Positions 54,875-63,374 are shown, numbered from the stretch's first letter. The stretch: 64,000 nt of DNA from JAAYDS01 sp012729155 (GCA_036774405.1 DAIPBO010000015.1:1-64000), one strand, 5' to 3'. Notes: generated by a model from the letters alone, not told the origin. Translations and numbers: made by a program.

Positions 54875-55504
54875 TCAGCCCAACAGGGCCCTGATGCTCT
54901 CTGCCACAGCGTGGCCCAAGGCGGCATGCCCCTTGGCGTCGAGGTGGATGCCATCGATCGGGCTGCTGTCGACCACTGTGCTGGCGTCGAGCAGGGCGCA
55001 ACCCCTGGCGCGCGCCACGCGCGCGAATTGTTTGCCCAGGCGCAACGACTCGGCTGTGGCCCCGCGGAACATGTCGGCATAGTCGCTGAGCGTGCTCAAC
55101 GGGGGTGGGGCCACTAGAAGCACCTTGGGGGCGCGTCCATCTGGCCCTGTGCTGCTGCCACAGACGATGTCGACCAGCGCGCCAGCGCCCTCGGCTACGT
55201 CATAGGCCGTCAACGAAAAGCGGTGTTTGAGATCGTTGGTGCCCAACATGATCACCACCACCTGCAACGGCGTATGGCTGGCGAGGCAAGGGATGAGGTA
55301 CTCGCGGCCATTCTTGTGGCCCTCAATAGGATCGTCCCACACAGTGGTGCGGCCACACAGCCCCTCTTCGATGATGGTATAGCCTGGGCCGAGGGCGCGT
55401 TGCAGCACCCCGGGCCAGCGCACCTCGGGCGCAAAGCGCCCGCCCGTTTCGGGGATGTGCCCCCAGGTGTTCGAGTCTCCGTAGCAGAGAATGCGTGTGT
55501 TCAT
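54875..55504 (-). CDS. SGNH/GDSL-family hydrolase (esterase-like)
   Basis: 209 residues, ATG at 55504 after GGTGGAG. Block I is LCYGDSNTWGHIPETGGRF (Ser11), block II has a Gly in EEGLCGRTT, block III is MLGTNDLKHRF (Asn) and block V is DGIHLDAKGH (Asp and His). All four catalytic or oxyanion elements are therefore present. This arylesterase-like subgroup hydrolyses small esters or acetylated carbohydrates; the substrate is unknown. There is no signal peptide. Terminated by the hairpin at 54829. Confidence 0.93.
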   Translation of the reverse strand: MNTRILCYGDSNTWGHIPETGGRFAPEVRWPGVLQRALGPGYTIIEEGLCGRTTVWDDPIEGHKNGREYLIPCLASHTPLQVVVIMLGTNDLKHRFSLTAYDVAEGAGALVDIVCGSSTGPDGRAPKVLLVAPPPLSTLSDYADMFRGATAESLRLGKQFARVARARGCALLDASTVVDSSPIDGIHLDAKGHAALGHAVAESIRALLG

Positions 55505-55528
55505 CGGCTAAACTCCACCCTACTATGA

Positions 55529-55555
55529 AAACGCTCTGGCTTGGCCAGAGCGTTT
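55529..55555 (-). terminator. Terminator of the fur-ferritin operon
   Basis: A perfect 12-bp stem (55529-55540 with 55544-55555), 3-nt loop. It lies 26 bases after the ferritin stop on the minus strand. Confidence 0.75.
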
Positions 55556-55580
55556 GGGTACCAAAGGTGCGCGCGCCGCG

Positions 55581-56066
55581 TTAGCGTTGCGCCAACGTGC
55601 GGTCCAGGCTTAGCAAGAGCCCCTTATGGTCGCCGATGGCTTTGAGCTGATCGACGATGGCAGTGGCGTTCGCTTCTTCTTCCACCTGCTCATCGATGAA
55701 CCATGTGAGCATGCTCTGTGTGGCATAGTCTTTGGCTGCCAGAGCCACTTCGTACAGCTTCCAGATGAGGCTGGTGACGAGCTCTTCGTGAGCGAGAGCG
55801 GCCTCAAAAACGTCCAGTGCCGAGCCAAACTCGCCCTTGGGCGCGTCTAGCGCTCCGAGCAAGACACGGCCCCCACGCTCGTTGACATAGTCGAACAGCT
55901 TGAGCGCGTGCTCCTCTTCTTCGCTGGCCTGCTTGCGGAACCAGTGTGCAGCGCCCGGCAGGGCGTTGGCCTCGCACCAGGCCGACATCGACAGGTATAG
56001 ATAGGCCGAAAAGAGCTCGTGTTTGATCTGATCGTTGAGAGCCTGCGAAACGGTGTCTTTGAGCAT
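55581..56066 (-). CDS. ftn: Ferritin
   Basis: 161 residues; the ATG at 56066 follows AAGGAGA. The four-helix ferritin pattern is clear: LNDQIKHELFSAYLYLSMSAWCE (split), HWFRKQASEEEEHALKLFDYVNERGG (split) with the ExxH iron ligands, and WFIDEQVEEEANATAIVDQL. Residues of the ferroxidase centre (first Glu, ExxH, later Glu pair) are present. It stores iron as a 24-mer and protects against Fenton chemistry. It follows fur by 22 bases. Confidence 0.95.
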   Translation of the reverse strand: MLKDTVSQALNDQIKHELFSAYLYLSMSAWCEANALPGAAHWFRKQASEEEEHALKLFDYVNERGGRVLLGALDAPKGEFGSALDVFEAALAHEELVTSLIWKLYEVALAAKDYATQSMLTWFIDEQVEEEANATAIVDQLKAIGDHKGLLLSLDRTLAQR

Positions 56067-56088
56067 CGCTGTCTCCTTGTGCCTTGAG

Positions 56089-56532
56089 TCAGTTCGCTTG
56101 CGACTGCGCGCATCGAGGGCAGATGCCCCAGAAATCAGCGCGATTGCTGACCTCGACATAGCCCGTCTCTTGGGCCACCTGGACGGCAAGGCTGCTTACA
56201 TCGAGGTTGTCCAGATCGACGATTTTGCCGCACAGCTTGCAGATCAGATGCGGGTGAGGCTCTGCGACGCGCCCATCGACATGGCGCACATCGTCGGCTG
56301 TGTGAATCTCTTGCAGCTCGTCGATCTCTTTGAGCAGTGAGACGGTCTTGTAGACCGTCGCCAGGCTGGTCATGGGAAAGTCGACCTGTACCTGTGCGTG
56401 GACCTCTTCAACCGTCGGATGCCCTGTATGGCCCACGATGGTGTTGATGATCGCGACCCGCTGCGGCGTGACACGGTAGCCGTGCTCGCGGAGACGGGTG
56501 ATTAGCATGCCAGCTCGAGTCACTTGGTCCAT
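56089..56532 (-). CDS. Fur/PerR-family metal- or peroxide-sensing repressor
   Basis: 147 residues, ATG at 56532 with GGAG. Winged-helix region: LREHGYRVTPQRVAIINTI, HPTVEEVHAQV, TSLATVYKTVSLL. The dimerisation domain has EPHPHLICKLCGKIVD (metal ligands and first CxxC) and ICPRCAQ (second CxxC), which would hold the structural zinc. The sequence alone does not decide between Fur, PerR and Zur. Its operon with ferritin and its position opposite trxB favour iron or peroxide control. Confidence 0.93.
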   Translation of the reverse strand: MDQVTRAGMLITRLREHGYRVTPQRVAIINTIVGHTGHPTVEEVHAQVQVDFPMTSLATVYKTVSLLKEIDELQEIHTADDVRHVDGRVAEPHPHLICKLCGKIVDLDNLDVSSLAVQVAQETGYVEVSNRADFWGICPRCAQSQAN

Positions 56533-56567
56533 GGTGTCTCCATCCTCGACGCGTTGTTATCGGAAAC

Positions 56568-56596
56568 ATATTATCAAAATAGTGCGTCCAGGTCAA
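56568..56596 (-). promoter_or_regulatory. Promoter of the fur-ferritin operon
   Basis: On the minus strand: TTGACC (56591-56596), 17 bp, TAATAT (56568-56573). Two GATAA words in the same orientation overlap the -10 and start region and could be part of an autoregulatory operator. Confidence 0.7.
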
Positions 56597-56603
56597 GTGA
56601 GCT

Positions 56604-56633
56604 TTGACAGCCTGCCCAACCTCGTGCTACAAT
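56604..56633 (+). promoter_or_regulatory. Promoter of trxB
   Basis: TTGACA (56604-56609), 18 bp, TACAAT (56628-56633). It is divergent from and 7 bp away from the -35 of the fur promoter. Confidence 0.8.
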
Positions 56634-56679
56634 AACGGTTGCAGTTGATACCCTACGGGGGTATAGGATAGGAGGATCG

Positions 56680-57696
56680 ATGAGTGACATGACACTCTCG
56701 CTCGACGTCAGTCGGCTGGGGTTTGGCGAGCAAAAGGCGCAAGAGCAAGAGCGCAATCTCGTGATAATCGGTGCAGGGCCGGCTGGCCTCACTGCGGGGC
56801 TATATGCCGGCCGAGCACAGCTCGAGCCGTTGCTGCTGGTGGGGCAGGCGTTTGGCGGTCAGGCTGCAACAACCAGTGAGATGGAGAACTACCCGGGCTT
56901 TCCCGAAGGCATCGGCGGTATGGCTCTGGCTGAGCAGATGTCGAACCAGGCCACCCGCTTTGGCGCTGAGATCATGTATGAAGAAGTGGTCAGCGTCGAC
57001 CTCAAGCAGTATCCCTTTGTGGTGCGCACCTATGGCCCGGTCTTTCGGGCCAAGTCGCTGATCATCTGCACGGGTACGTCGTCGCGCAAGCTGGGCGTCG
57101 CTGGTGAGGAGCGTTACATCGGCCGCGGCGTCTCGTTTTGCGCCACCTGTGATGGGTTCTTTTACAAAGACAAGACAGTGGTGGTGGTGGGCGGTGGCGA
57201 TAGTGCTATCGATGAGGGCCTCTACCTTACGCGCTTTGCGCGCGAGGTCATTGTGGTGCACCGCCGCGATGCCTTGCGGGCCAACGCGCTGCTACAAAAG
57301 CGCGCCTTTGCAGAGCCCAAGATGCGTTTTGTCTGGAACTCGGTCGTCACAGAGATCGTCGGCGACGATAATGTCACTGGCGTGCGCGTCCGAGATGTGA
57401 ACACCGGTGAAGAGACCGTCATCGACGCCGATGGCGTGTTCGAGTACGTGGGCCTGGTGCCCAACACCAAGCTGTTCGAGGGCCAGCTCGAGCTCAACGA
57501 GCAGGGCTATATCGCCACCGACAGGCGTCAGCGCACCAGTATGCCGGGGGTGTATGCCGCCGGCGACGTGCAAGACCCCTGGTATCGGCAGGTGGTGGTA
57601 GCGGCAGGCGCGGGCGCAGCGGCCGCCATCGAGGCCGAGCGTTGGCTGGCAGAAAAGGCTTTTGAGGAGGCCGAACAGGCGCAGCAGGCTGGCTGA
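56680..57696 (+). CDS. trxB: Thioredoxin reductase
   Basis: 338 residues, ATG at 56680 after AGGAGG. FAD motif VIIGAGPAGLTAG (28-40), redox pair CATC (Cys154, Cys157), NAD(P)H motif VVVGGGDSAIDEG followed by VHRRDALRA, and C-terminal GVYAAGDVQD. It is a low-molecular-weight TrxR with a short N-terminal extension (about 24 residues). It reduces thioredoxin or a related protein. The position opposite fur-ferritin suggests a shared oxidative-stress locus. Confidence 0.95.
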   Translation: MSDMTLSLDVSRLGFGEQKAQEQERNLVIIGAGPAGLTAGLYAGRAQLEPLLLVGQAFGGQAATTSEMENYPGFPEGIGGMALAEQMSNQATRFGAEIMYEEVVSVDLKQYPFVVRTYGPVFRAKSLIICTGTSSRKLGVAGEERYIGRGVSFCATCDGFFYKDKTVVVVGGGDSAIDEGLYLTRFAREVIVVHRRDALRANALLQKRAFAEPKMRFVWNSVVTEIVGDDNVTGVRVRDVNTGEETVIDADGVFEYVGLVPNTKLFEGQLELNEQGYIATDRRQRTSMPGVYAAGDVQDPWYRQVVVAAGAGAAAAIEAERWLAEKAFEEAEQAQQAG

Positions 57697-57710
57697 GCTT
57701 TTGGGCATCT

Positions 57711-57754
57711 ATAGCATACGGGTCGCCTCTCTAGAGAGGCGACCCGTATGCTAT
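57711..57754. terminator. 44-bp perfect palindrome between convergent genes
   Basis: 57711-57732 is the exact reverse complement of 57733-57754, with no loop bases; the centre is CTCTCTAGAGAG. It lies 14 bases after trxB and 16 bases before the stop of the convergent methyltransferase, so a bidirectional transcription stop is likely. No T-run follows on either side. Confidence 0.75.
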
Positions 57755-57770
57755 GTCTACAGCAGCGGCA

Positions 57771-58592
57771 TCACGGCTTTTGCGCTACCAGCAAAATGTG
57801 CGCGCCCATATCGAGGCATCCTGGCTCGCGACAGGCCTCGAGCTCGAGCTCGATCAACTGCTGCCAGGTGCGCTGGTCGCCAAGCCAGGTTGCTACCAGA
57901 TCGCCCCAGGTGGCGCTCAGGCAGTTGCTGGCCGACATCACCAGCGGCTGCGCGCCCGTCTGCGTTACGAACTGACGAAACTCGTCCGCTCGATAGGCGT
58001 GCCAGAAGCGGCTGACAGCCGCCACCGAAGCAGGCCCCATATCGCCCGTGGACACGATCTCACGATTGAGGCCGCGATCGACGTTCAGGATGCGCGGCAG
58101 GTCTTGGTGCAGCGTACCGAACAGGCTGCGTGCACTGAGCAGCAACAGCCCGCCCGATCTGGTCACGCGGTAGAGCTCGCGCACCGCCCGTTCGCGCCGG
58201 TCAAAGACATAGCTCAACGGCCCCCCCACGCACACCACCGCGTCGAACTCGTCATCATCAAAAGCGTGCGAGAGGTCGATCATGTTGCACTCGCGCCAGG
58301 CCTCGATCTGCCGCGCATATCCCTGCGCCTCGGCGTTACGCCGATTGAGCGCCAGTTTGTCGGCCGACATGTCGGCCACCACCACCCTCGCTGAGATGGC
58401 GGCGATCTCTTGCGTGAAGCGGCCCGAGCCGGCTCCCATCTCGAGCACGCGCATGTCTGACTTGAGGTACTGCCTCAGGTAGTGGTTGTGGATGGCAAAG
58501 TCGACCTGCTGGATCGGGTCATGCTGACGCCGTTGCCACTCATCCTCGGCGTCGCTGTGCGATCGCACCCAGCTCAGCTCTTGGCCCGTCAT
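57771..58592 (-). CDS. SAM-dependent methyltransferase, class I
   Basis: 273 residues from the second of two adjacent ATGs (58592), which has GGAGG at better spacing than 58595. SAM motif I is VLEMGAGSGRFTQE (about 50-63), then VVVADMSADKLAL, FDAVVCVGGPLSYV (motif IV) and LYRVTRSGGLLLLS. The C-terminal part (FWHAYRADEFRQFVTQTGAQ) is typical of small-molecule methyltransferases. Substrate unknown. Monocistronic, with a good promoter at 58641. Confidence 0.88.
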   Translation of the reverse strand: MTGQELSWVRSHSDAEDEWQRRQHDPIQQVDFAIHNHYLRQYLKSDMRVLEMGAGSGRFTQEIAAISARVVVADMSADKLALNRRNAEAQGYARQIEAWRECNMIDLSHAFDDDEFDAVVCVGGPLSYVFDRRERAVRELYRVTRSGGLLLLSARSLFGTLHQDLPRILNVDRGLNREIVSTGDMGPASVAAVSRFWHAYRADEFRQFVTQTGAQPLVMSASNCLSATWGDLVATWLGDQRTWQQLIELELEACREPGCLDMGAHILLVAQKP

Positions 58593-58640
58593 CATGCGCC
58601 TCCATCTGTGGGTGGTTTAACCTAACATGATCACATCCAT

Positions 58641-58669
58641 ACTATAGAGCGCTCTGGGCATACCCTCAA
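58641..58669 (-). promoter_or_regulatory. Promoter of the methyltransferase gene
   Basis: On the minus strand: TTGAGG (58664-58669), 17 bp, TATAGT (58641-58646). It starts inside the 83-base gap after the YedF-like gene. Confidence 0.7.
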
Positions 58670-58675
58670 GTGCAA

Positions 58676-59275
58676 CTAGACGGTAAGGGCGTTACCGCTG
58701 CTCAGTAACGCCTCGGCGATGCTGTACATGTTCGATATGGTCCCCAGCTCAAGCTGCTCTTTGAGCCCCAGATAGCCCAGGCAGGTGCCGCACACGAGGA
58801 TCTCGACGCCAGCGGCAGCCAGGCGTTGCAGATCATCGATCACAGGTGAGCCCGCGACGGCCAGACGTACGCCGGTGTTGTAGAGCACCAACGTCTTGGG
58901 CAACGGTTCTACCTGTGTGAGGGTGTAGATGAACGAGCGCATCAGAATGGCCCCCAGCTCGTCCTCGCCACGGCCCATGCGGTCACTGGTCAGGGCTACG
59001 ACCGCGCCGGCAGATGACACGCCACAAGTCAGCAGGTCGGGTGCGAGTTCGGGCTCGCTGGTGGCATCGCCGCGCACCAGATAGACCGCAAAGCCATCGG
59101 CGCGCGCTTCCCAGCGGCACTCCCAGCCGGCCCGTTGGCCCAGACGCAAGACATTATCCACCTGCTCGCGCTCACTGACGAGGGTGGTAATTGCGCTCTC
59201 CTGGCGCATAGCGTTACGCGTGAGGATGACTGGCTGGGGGCACGCCAGCCCGCGGGCATCGACGGTAGTGGTCAT
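58676..59275 (-). CDS. YedF-like sulfurtransferase-domain protein (TusA + DsrE-like)
   Basis: 199 residues; the ATG at 59275 follows AGGAGC. The N-terminal TusA/SirA-like domain has VDARGLACPQPVILT with the Cys of the CPxP motif. The C-terminal DsrE-like domain has LGAILMRSFIYTLTQ, TLVLYNTGVRLAV and VEILVCGTCLGYLG. This two-domain plan is the YedF family that often travels with selenium metabolism (selD); no sel gene is in the window. It probably carries sulfur or selenium. Confidence 0.9.
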   Translation of the reverse strand: MTTTVDARGLACPQPVILTRNAMRQESAITTLVSEREQVDNVLRLGQRAGWECRWEARADGFAVYLVRGDATSEPELAPDLLTCGVSSAGAVVALTSDRMGRGEDELGAILMRSFIYTLTQVEPLPKTLVLYNTGVRLAVAGSPVIDDLQRLAAAGVEILVCGTCLGYLGLKEQLELGTISNMYSIAEALLSSGNALTV

Positions 59276-59305
59276 ATCGCCGCTCCTGGTGTTGGTCTGC
59301 TTTTC

Positions 59306-59334
59306 ATTGTACCCCATGCGGGTATGCGGCACAA
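59306..59334 (-). promoter_or_regulatory. Promoter of the YedF-like gene
   Basis: On the minus strand: TTGTGC (59329-59334), 17 bp, TACAAT (59306-59311), 30 bp upstream of the ATG. Confidence 0.7.
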
Positions 59335-59348
59335 GAGATGGCTCTGGG

Positions 59349-59378
59349 TTCTGGCGGCCAGCACGCCTGTGCTATAAT
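59349..59378 (+). promoter_or_regulatory. Probable promoter of the HAD-IIA phosphatase
   Basis: Perfect TATAAT (59373-59378); the best -35 is TTCTGG (59349-59354) at 18 bp. Divergent from the YedF promoter. Confidence 0.55.
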
Positions 59379-59415
59379 CTGCAAGTTGTTGGCACTCTAC
59401 GGCGAAAGGCAGGCT

Positions 59416-60219
59416 ATGGCCGCATCTCTGACACAGATCCGCAGTCTATTGATCGATCTGGATGGTGTGCTCTATCGGGGGCAGACAGCACTGCCTGGCG
59501 CTGCCGCCCTGCTCGACTTTTTGCGCGAGCGGGGCCTCGGCTACATGCTCGTTACGAACAACTCGACGCTGACGCCCGAGCAGTTTCGACAGCGGTTGCT
59601 TGGCATGGGCATAGATGTGCCCACCGAGCTGATTATGACCTCGGGTGTGGCCACGGCAGCCTACCTTGCCTCTGTGGCGCCGCCAGGCACCAGGGTGAAT
59701 GTGGTAGGAGAGCCTGCGCTCATCAGCGAGATCGAAAAGCGGGGCTTTGTGATGGGGGGGCGCGAGTCGCGCTATGTTGTCTGTGGGTGGGACAAGGGCA
59801 TCAACTTTGAAAAGCTCAAGACCGCCACGTTGGCCATCCGTGACGGCGCCACCTTTATCGGCACCAACCCCGACAAGACTTATCCGCTGGAGAACGACAT
59901 CATCCCTGGCGCGGGCAGCATCATCGCCTCGCTGGTGGCCGCCACCGATGTCGAACCCATCGTGGTAGGCAAGCCCGAGCCGTTGGCGCTCGAGCAGGCG
60001 ATGCGCATTCTCGGGGCAACGCCCGCTAACACCGCCATTCTGGGAGACCGGCTCGAGACCGATATACTCGGTGGGCGGCGCGCTGGCATGCGCACCATCT
60101 TGGTGCTCACAGGCATCTCGACCGCTGAAGAAGCACTCGCCTATACTATCGCTCCGCCAGACTGGGTCTATAACGATCTGCCAGCCTTGCTGACAGACTG
60201 GGCCGCAGCACTGGGCTGA
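59416..60219 (+). CDS. HAD-IIA family phosphatase (NagD-like)
   Basis: 267 residues; the ATG at 59416 has AAAGG upstream. Motif I is LLIDLDGVLYRG (about 11-22), motif II is MLVTNNSTLTP, the C2-type cap occupies about 75-180 (GTNPDKTYPLEND near its end), motif III is VVGKPEP and motif IV is ILGDRLETDILGGRRAGM. NagD-type enzymes dephosphorylate sugar phosphates, nucleotides or 2-phosphoglycolate. Substrate unknown. A strong terminator follows. Confidence 0.94.
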   Translation: MAASLTQIRSLLIDLDGVLYRGQTALPGAAALLDFLRERGLGYMLVTNNSTLTPEQFRQRLLGMGIDVPTELIMTSGVATAAYLASVAPPGTRVNVVGEPALISEIEKRGFVMGGRESRYVVCGWDKGINFEKLKTATLAIRDGATFIGTNPDKTYPLENDIIPGAGSIIASLVAATDVEPIVVGKPEPLALEQAMRILGATPANTAILGDRLETDILGGRRAGMRTILVLTGISTAEEALAYTIAPPDWVYNDLPALLTDWAAALG

Positions 60220-60233
60220 GCGCCGAGAAGCCA

Positions 60234-60265
60234 AGAGGCGCACCCCGCGAGGTGCGCCTCTTTTT
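60234..60265 (+). terminator. Intrinsic terminator
   Basis: A perfect 11-bp stem (60234-60244 with 60251-60261), 6-nt loop, then TTTT. It lies 14 bases past the HAD-IIA gene, facing the end of the M42 operon. Confidence 0.9.
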
Positions 60266-60276
60266 GATGCCGTAGG

Positions 60277-61269
60277 CTAGATGGCAATAGGCTCGCTCAA
60301 CATCGCTTTGAGCAAGCGCACGCTGTTGAGCACATCGCCGTGGTCGACCATCTCTGATGGCGTGTGGATGTGCCGACAGGGGATCGACAGGCACCCAGAG
60401 GGGATGCCCGCTCGCGTGGTCTGGATCACCATCGCATCGGTAGTGCCTGCATCGAGCACCTCGCGCTGGTATGGAATGCCCGCCGCCTCGGCAGAGCGAA
60501 TCATCCAGTCTTTGACGCCCTCGTGAGCGATCATGCCCGAGTCCTTGATCTTGACGGCGGGGCCGCCACCCAACTCAACGGCCATAAAGGCCGCTTTGGG
60601 GGTATCGCCAGTGTCTGTCACGTCGATGGCCACGGCCACATCGGGATCGATGCCAAACGCAGCGGTCATGGCGCCACGCGGGCCCACCTCTTCTTGCGTC
60701 GTGAACACGGCATAGACATCATTGGGCGTGTCGCCGAGCTCGATCAGCGTTTGGGCCGCCACAGCACAGGCGATGCGGTCGTCCATCGCCTTGGCGACGA
60801 GACGTTTGCCCAGATCCACCATAGGGCGGTCAAAACAGCAGATGTCGCCCACCTCGACGGGAGCATCGGCTGGCGATGTGGCTCCCAGGTCGATGAACAG
60901 CTCTTCCATCTTGGGCAGTTCGCGCTTCTGCAGCCAGTACTCCCAGCCCACCACGCCCGTGGCGCCATTGGCAAAGCGCACACGGTTGCCCAGCAACGTC
61001 AGCGGAGAGACGCCGCCCACGGTCTGGAAGCGGGCAAAGCCCTTGCGGTCTATATGGCTGACCACGAGGCCGATCTCATCCATGTGCGCCGCCAGCATCA
61101 CCCGTAGGCCGCCGCCAGAGCCCTTTTTGTAGGCGATGAGGTTGCCCATGTTATCGCTGCGCACCTCATCCACAAAAGGGCGCACCAGATCGGCCAGCAG
61201 GGCGCTCACGACGCTTTCGCGCCCCGAAGGGCCAAAGGCCTCGACCAAAGTCTTGATCATGTCTTTCAT
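60277..61269 (-). CDS. M42-family aminopeptidase (third gene of a tandem trio)
   Basis: 330 residues, ATG at 61269 after GGGAG; it overlaps the upstream paralogue by 4 bases. M42 metal and catalytic sites: AAHMDEIGLVV (His), KAMDDRIACAV (bridging Asp), TTQEEVGPRGA (catalytic Glu pair), AIDVTDTGD (Asp) and CRHIHTPSEM (His). A PDZ-like insert lies at about 75-165. The family (TET/DAP, FrvX, YsdC) forms 12-subunit tetrahedral aminopeptidases that finish peptide breakdown. It keeps the complete dinuclear zinc or cobalt site. Confidence 0.94.
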   Translation of the reverse strand: MKDMIKTLVEAFGPSGRESVVSALLADLVRPFVDEVRSDNMGNLIAYKKGSGGGLRVMLAAHMDEIGLVVSHIDRKGFARFQTVGGVSPLTLLGNRVRFANGATGVVGWEYWLQKRELPKMEELFIDLGATSPADAPVEVGDICCFDRPMVDLGKRLVAKAMDDRIACAVAAQTLIELGDTPNDVYAVFTTQEEVGPRGAMTAAFGIDPDVAVAIDVTDTGDTPKAAFMAVELGGGPAVKIKDSGMIAHEGVKDWMIRSAEAAGIPYQREVLDAGTTDAMVIQTTRAGIPSGCLSIPCRHIHTPSEMVDHGDVLNSVRLLKAMLSEPIAI

Positions 61270-62309
61270 GACAGGCTCCCTTGAATGCGCTGCAGGGCGG
61301 CCGCCATCAGGCGGTGGGTATTCTCCAGATCGTTCAGGCTGAGGATGCTCACGGGGGCATGAATGTTACGGCAGGGCACCGCCACCGTCACTGCGGGCAC
61401 GCCTTCGCGCGATAGGTGGATAGCGCCTGCGTCGGTGCCTCCCGCCGCCGCTTTCTTGAACTGGTAGGGAATGCCCTCTTCGCGGGCGGTCTCTACCAGC
61501 AGATCAACAAGACGACGATCGGCGATGAAACTGCGATCCATAAAGGTGATGGCTGGGCCCTTACCCACCTCAGTGACGTGGCTGGTGTCCTCGTCTCCCT
61601 TGGGCAGGTCATCGCAGATGGTCCCTTCGAGCACAAACGCGAGATCGGGCTCAATGCCATAGGCCGCCACGCGGGCGCCGCGCAGGCCCACCTCTTCTTG
61701 GGCAGTGAACACGGCATACAGGTCGATGGCATAGTCGTGCTGCAATAGCTCGACGAGCACCGCACAGCCGGCACGGTCGTCGAGCGCCTTGCCCTTGACG
61801 CAGCGCAACGCGCCTGGCTCTAGCGCCTCGTAGGTGGTGCGAAAGGTGATGGGATCGCCCAGCGAGACGAGCCTTTCGGCTGCGCTCTGACTGGTGGCGC
61901 CGATATCGATGGCCGCACGCGAAAGATCGGGCGCTGCCTCGCGCTCCTTCCGTGCGATGAGGTGAATGGGACGGTAGCCGATAACGCCAGGCACAGCGGC
62001 CTGGCCGATGAGCACCTGCTTGGATAGCAGGATGCGGTCGTCGATGCCGCCCACTTTGTCAAAGCGAACGGTGCCGTCCTTGTTGACGCCCGTGACGATC
62101 AGGCCGATCTCGTCCATATGAGCAGCCACCATCACCTTGAGCGGCCGACCCTCGACCGGCCGCCTTGCCCTGCGCAGGCAGATGAGGTTGCCCAGGGTAT
62201 CGACGCGCTGTTCATCTACCAGGCCATCGATGGCCGCTTCGATGATCTCGCGCACCTCACGCTCACAGCCCGAAATGCCACGGGCGTCTGAAAGCTGTTG
62301 TAGCAGCAT
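61266..62309 (-). CDS. M42-family aminopeptidase (second gene of the trio)
   Basis: 347 residues, ATG at 62309 after AGGAGGAG. Sites: AAHMDEIGLIVTG, KALDDRAGCAVL, FTAQEEVGLRGA and CRNIHAPVSI. At the position of the fourth metal ligand it has Glu (FVLEGTICDD) where the paralogues have Asp. That is known in FrvX/PepA-type M42 members and may mark a different specificity. It starts only 9 bases after the upstream paralogue ends. Confidence 0.93.
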   Translation of the reverse strand: MLLQQLSDARGISGCEREVREIIEAAIDGLVDEQRVDTLGNLICLRRARRPVEGRPLKVMVAAHMDEIGLIVTGVNKDGTVRFDKVGGIDDRILLSKQVLIGQAAVPGVIGYRPIHLIARKEREAAPDLSRAAIDIGATSQSAAERLVSLGDPITFRTTYEALEPGALRCVKGKALDDRAGCAVLVELLQHDYAIDLYAVFTAQEEVGLRGARVAAYGIEPDLAFVLEGTICDDLPKGDEDTSHVTEVGKGPAITFMDRSFIADRRLVDLLVETAREEGIPYQFKKAAAGGTDAGAIHLSREGVPAVTVAVPCRNIHAPVSILSLNDLENTHRLMAAALQRIQGSLS

Positions 62310-62318
62310 GCTCTCCTC

Positions 62319-63374
62319 CTACAGCATCGGGGCAGAGACGTCAGCGCTGTCGAGCGCGACGATGGCCCTCGCCATCAGCCGGCCAGTGCGCTGGATGTCT
62401 CGCAGGCACACCGTCTCGACCGACGTGTGCATATAGCGCAGCGGCACCGACAGCAGCCCTGTGGGTACGCCTTCGCGGGCCACCTGGATCGCCCAGGCGT
62501 CGGTGCCCGTCTGGCCGGCAGCCACCTCAACCTGGTATTTGATCTCATGTTCTTTGGCCGTCTGTACGAGCAGCTCGTAGATGGATGGATGGATGTTGGG
62601 CCCCATGGCAATGGCCGGTCCACCATCCATCTCGACTGACTCATCATCAGACACCCCAACCTGGGCGCCAAAGCCCACATCCACGGCGATGGCCGCGTCT
62701 GGCGCTGTGTGATAGGCGCTGACGATGGCGCCGCGCAGGCCCAGTTCCTCTTGGGTGGTGGCCACCGCATACACGTCCCAACCGTGCCGCAGGCGACTCA
62801 GCTCTTGCAGGCACACCGTCAGTGTGGCCACGCCGGCGCGGTCGTCCATGGCCTTGCCCGAGAGATAGCCCTCGGCCAGCGCGATGGTCTCACGACGCAT
62901 CGACACGAGGTCGCCCACCTGCACCAGATGCGGCACCTCCTCGGCAGTGAGCCCCGTGTCGATAAAGAGCTTGTCGGTCGGCACGGCAGTGCGGCGCTCT
63001 TGCTCGCCGAGCACGTGGGGCGGGCGGCTCGAGATAACGCCGATCAGCTCGCGCCGGCCGTGGACCGTCACCTCCTGACCCAGCACGGTGCGCAGGTCTA
63101 CCCCGCCTACGCGCGTAAAGCGCAAAAAGCCGCCTTCATAGCCGGTCACCATCAGGCCGATCTCGTCCATGTGGGCCGCCAGCATGATAGCGCGCCTGGG
63201 AGTGCCCTCCGCAGGCTCGCCGCGCTTGAGCGCCATCAGGTTGCCCAGGGCATCGGTCTCAAAAGCGTCGACGAGCGGATCCCAGGCCTTTTGCACCAGA
63301 GAGCGCACATCGCCCTCATAGCCCGATAGGCCGGTGGCCATGGTGAGTTCTTTGAGATGCGCAACAAGGTCCAT
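62319..63374 (-). CDS. M42-family aminopeptidase (first gene of the trio)
   Basis: 351 residues; the ATG at 63374 follows AGGAAGC. Sites: AAHMDEIGLMVTG, KAMDDRAGVATL, TTQEELGLRGA, AVDVGFGAQ and LRYMHTSVE. All five metal or catalytic positions are kept (Asp at the fourth). Sequence identity to the two downstream copies is visibly limited outside the motifs, so the duplications are old. Confidence 0.93.
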   Translation of the reverse strand: MDLVAHLKELTMATGLSGYEGDVRSLVQKAWDPLVDAFETDALGNLMALKRGEPAEGTPRRAIMLAAHMDEIGLMVTGYEGGFLRFTRVGGVDLRTVLGQEVTVHGRRELIGVISSRPPHVLGEQERRTAVPTDKLFIDTGLTAEEVPHLVQVGDLVSMRRETIALAEGYLSGKAMDDRAGVATLTVCLQELSRLRHGWDVYAVATTQEELGLRGAIVSAYHTAPDAAIAVDVGFGAQVGVSDDESVEMDGGPAIAMGPNIHPSIYELLVQTAKEHEIKYQVEVAAGQTGTDAWAIQVAREGVPTGLLSVPLRYMHTSVETVCLRDIQRTGRLMARAIVALDSADVSAPML

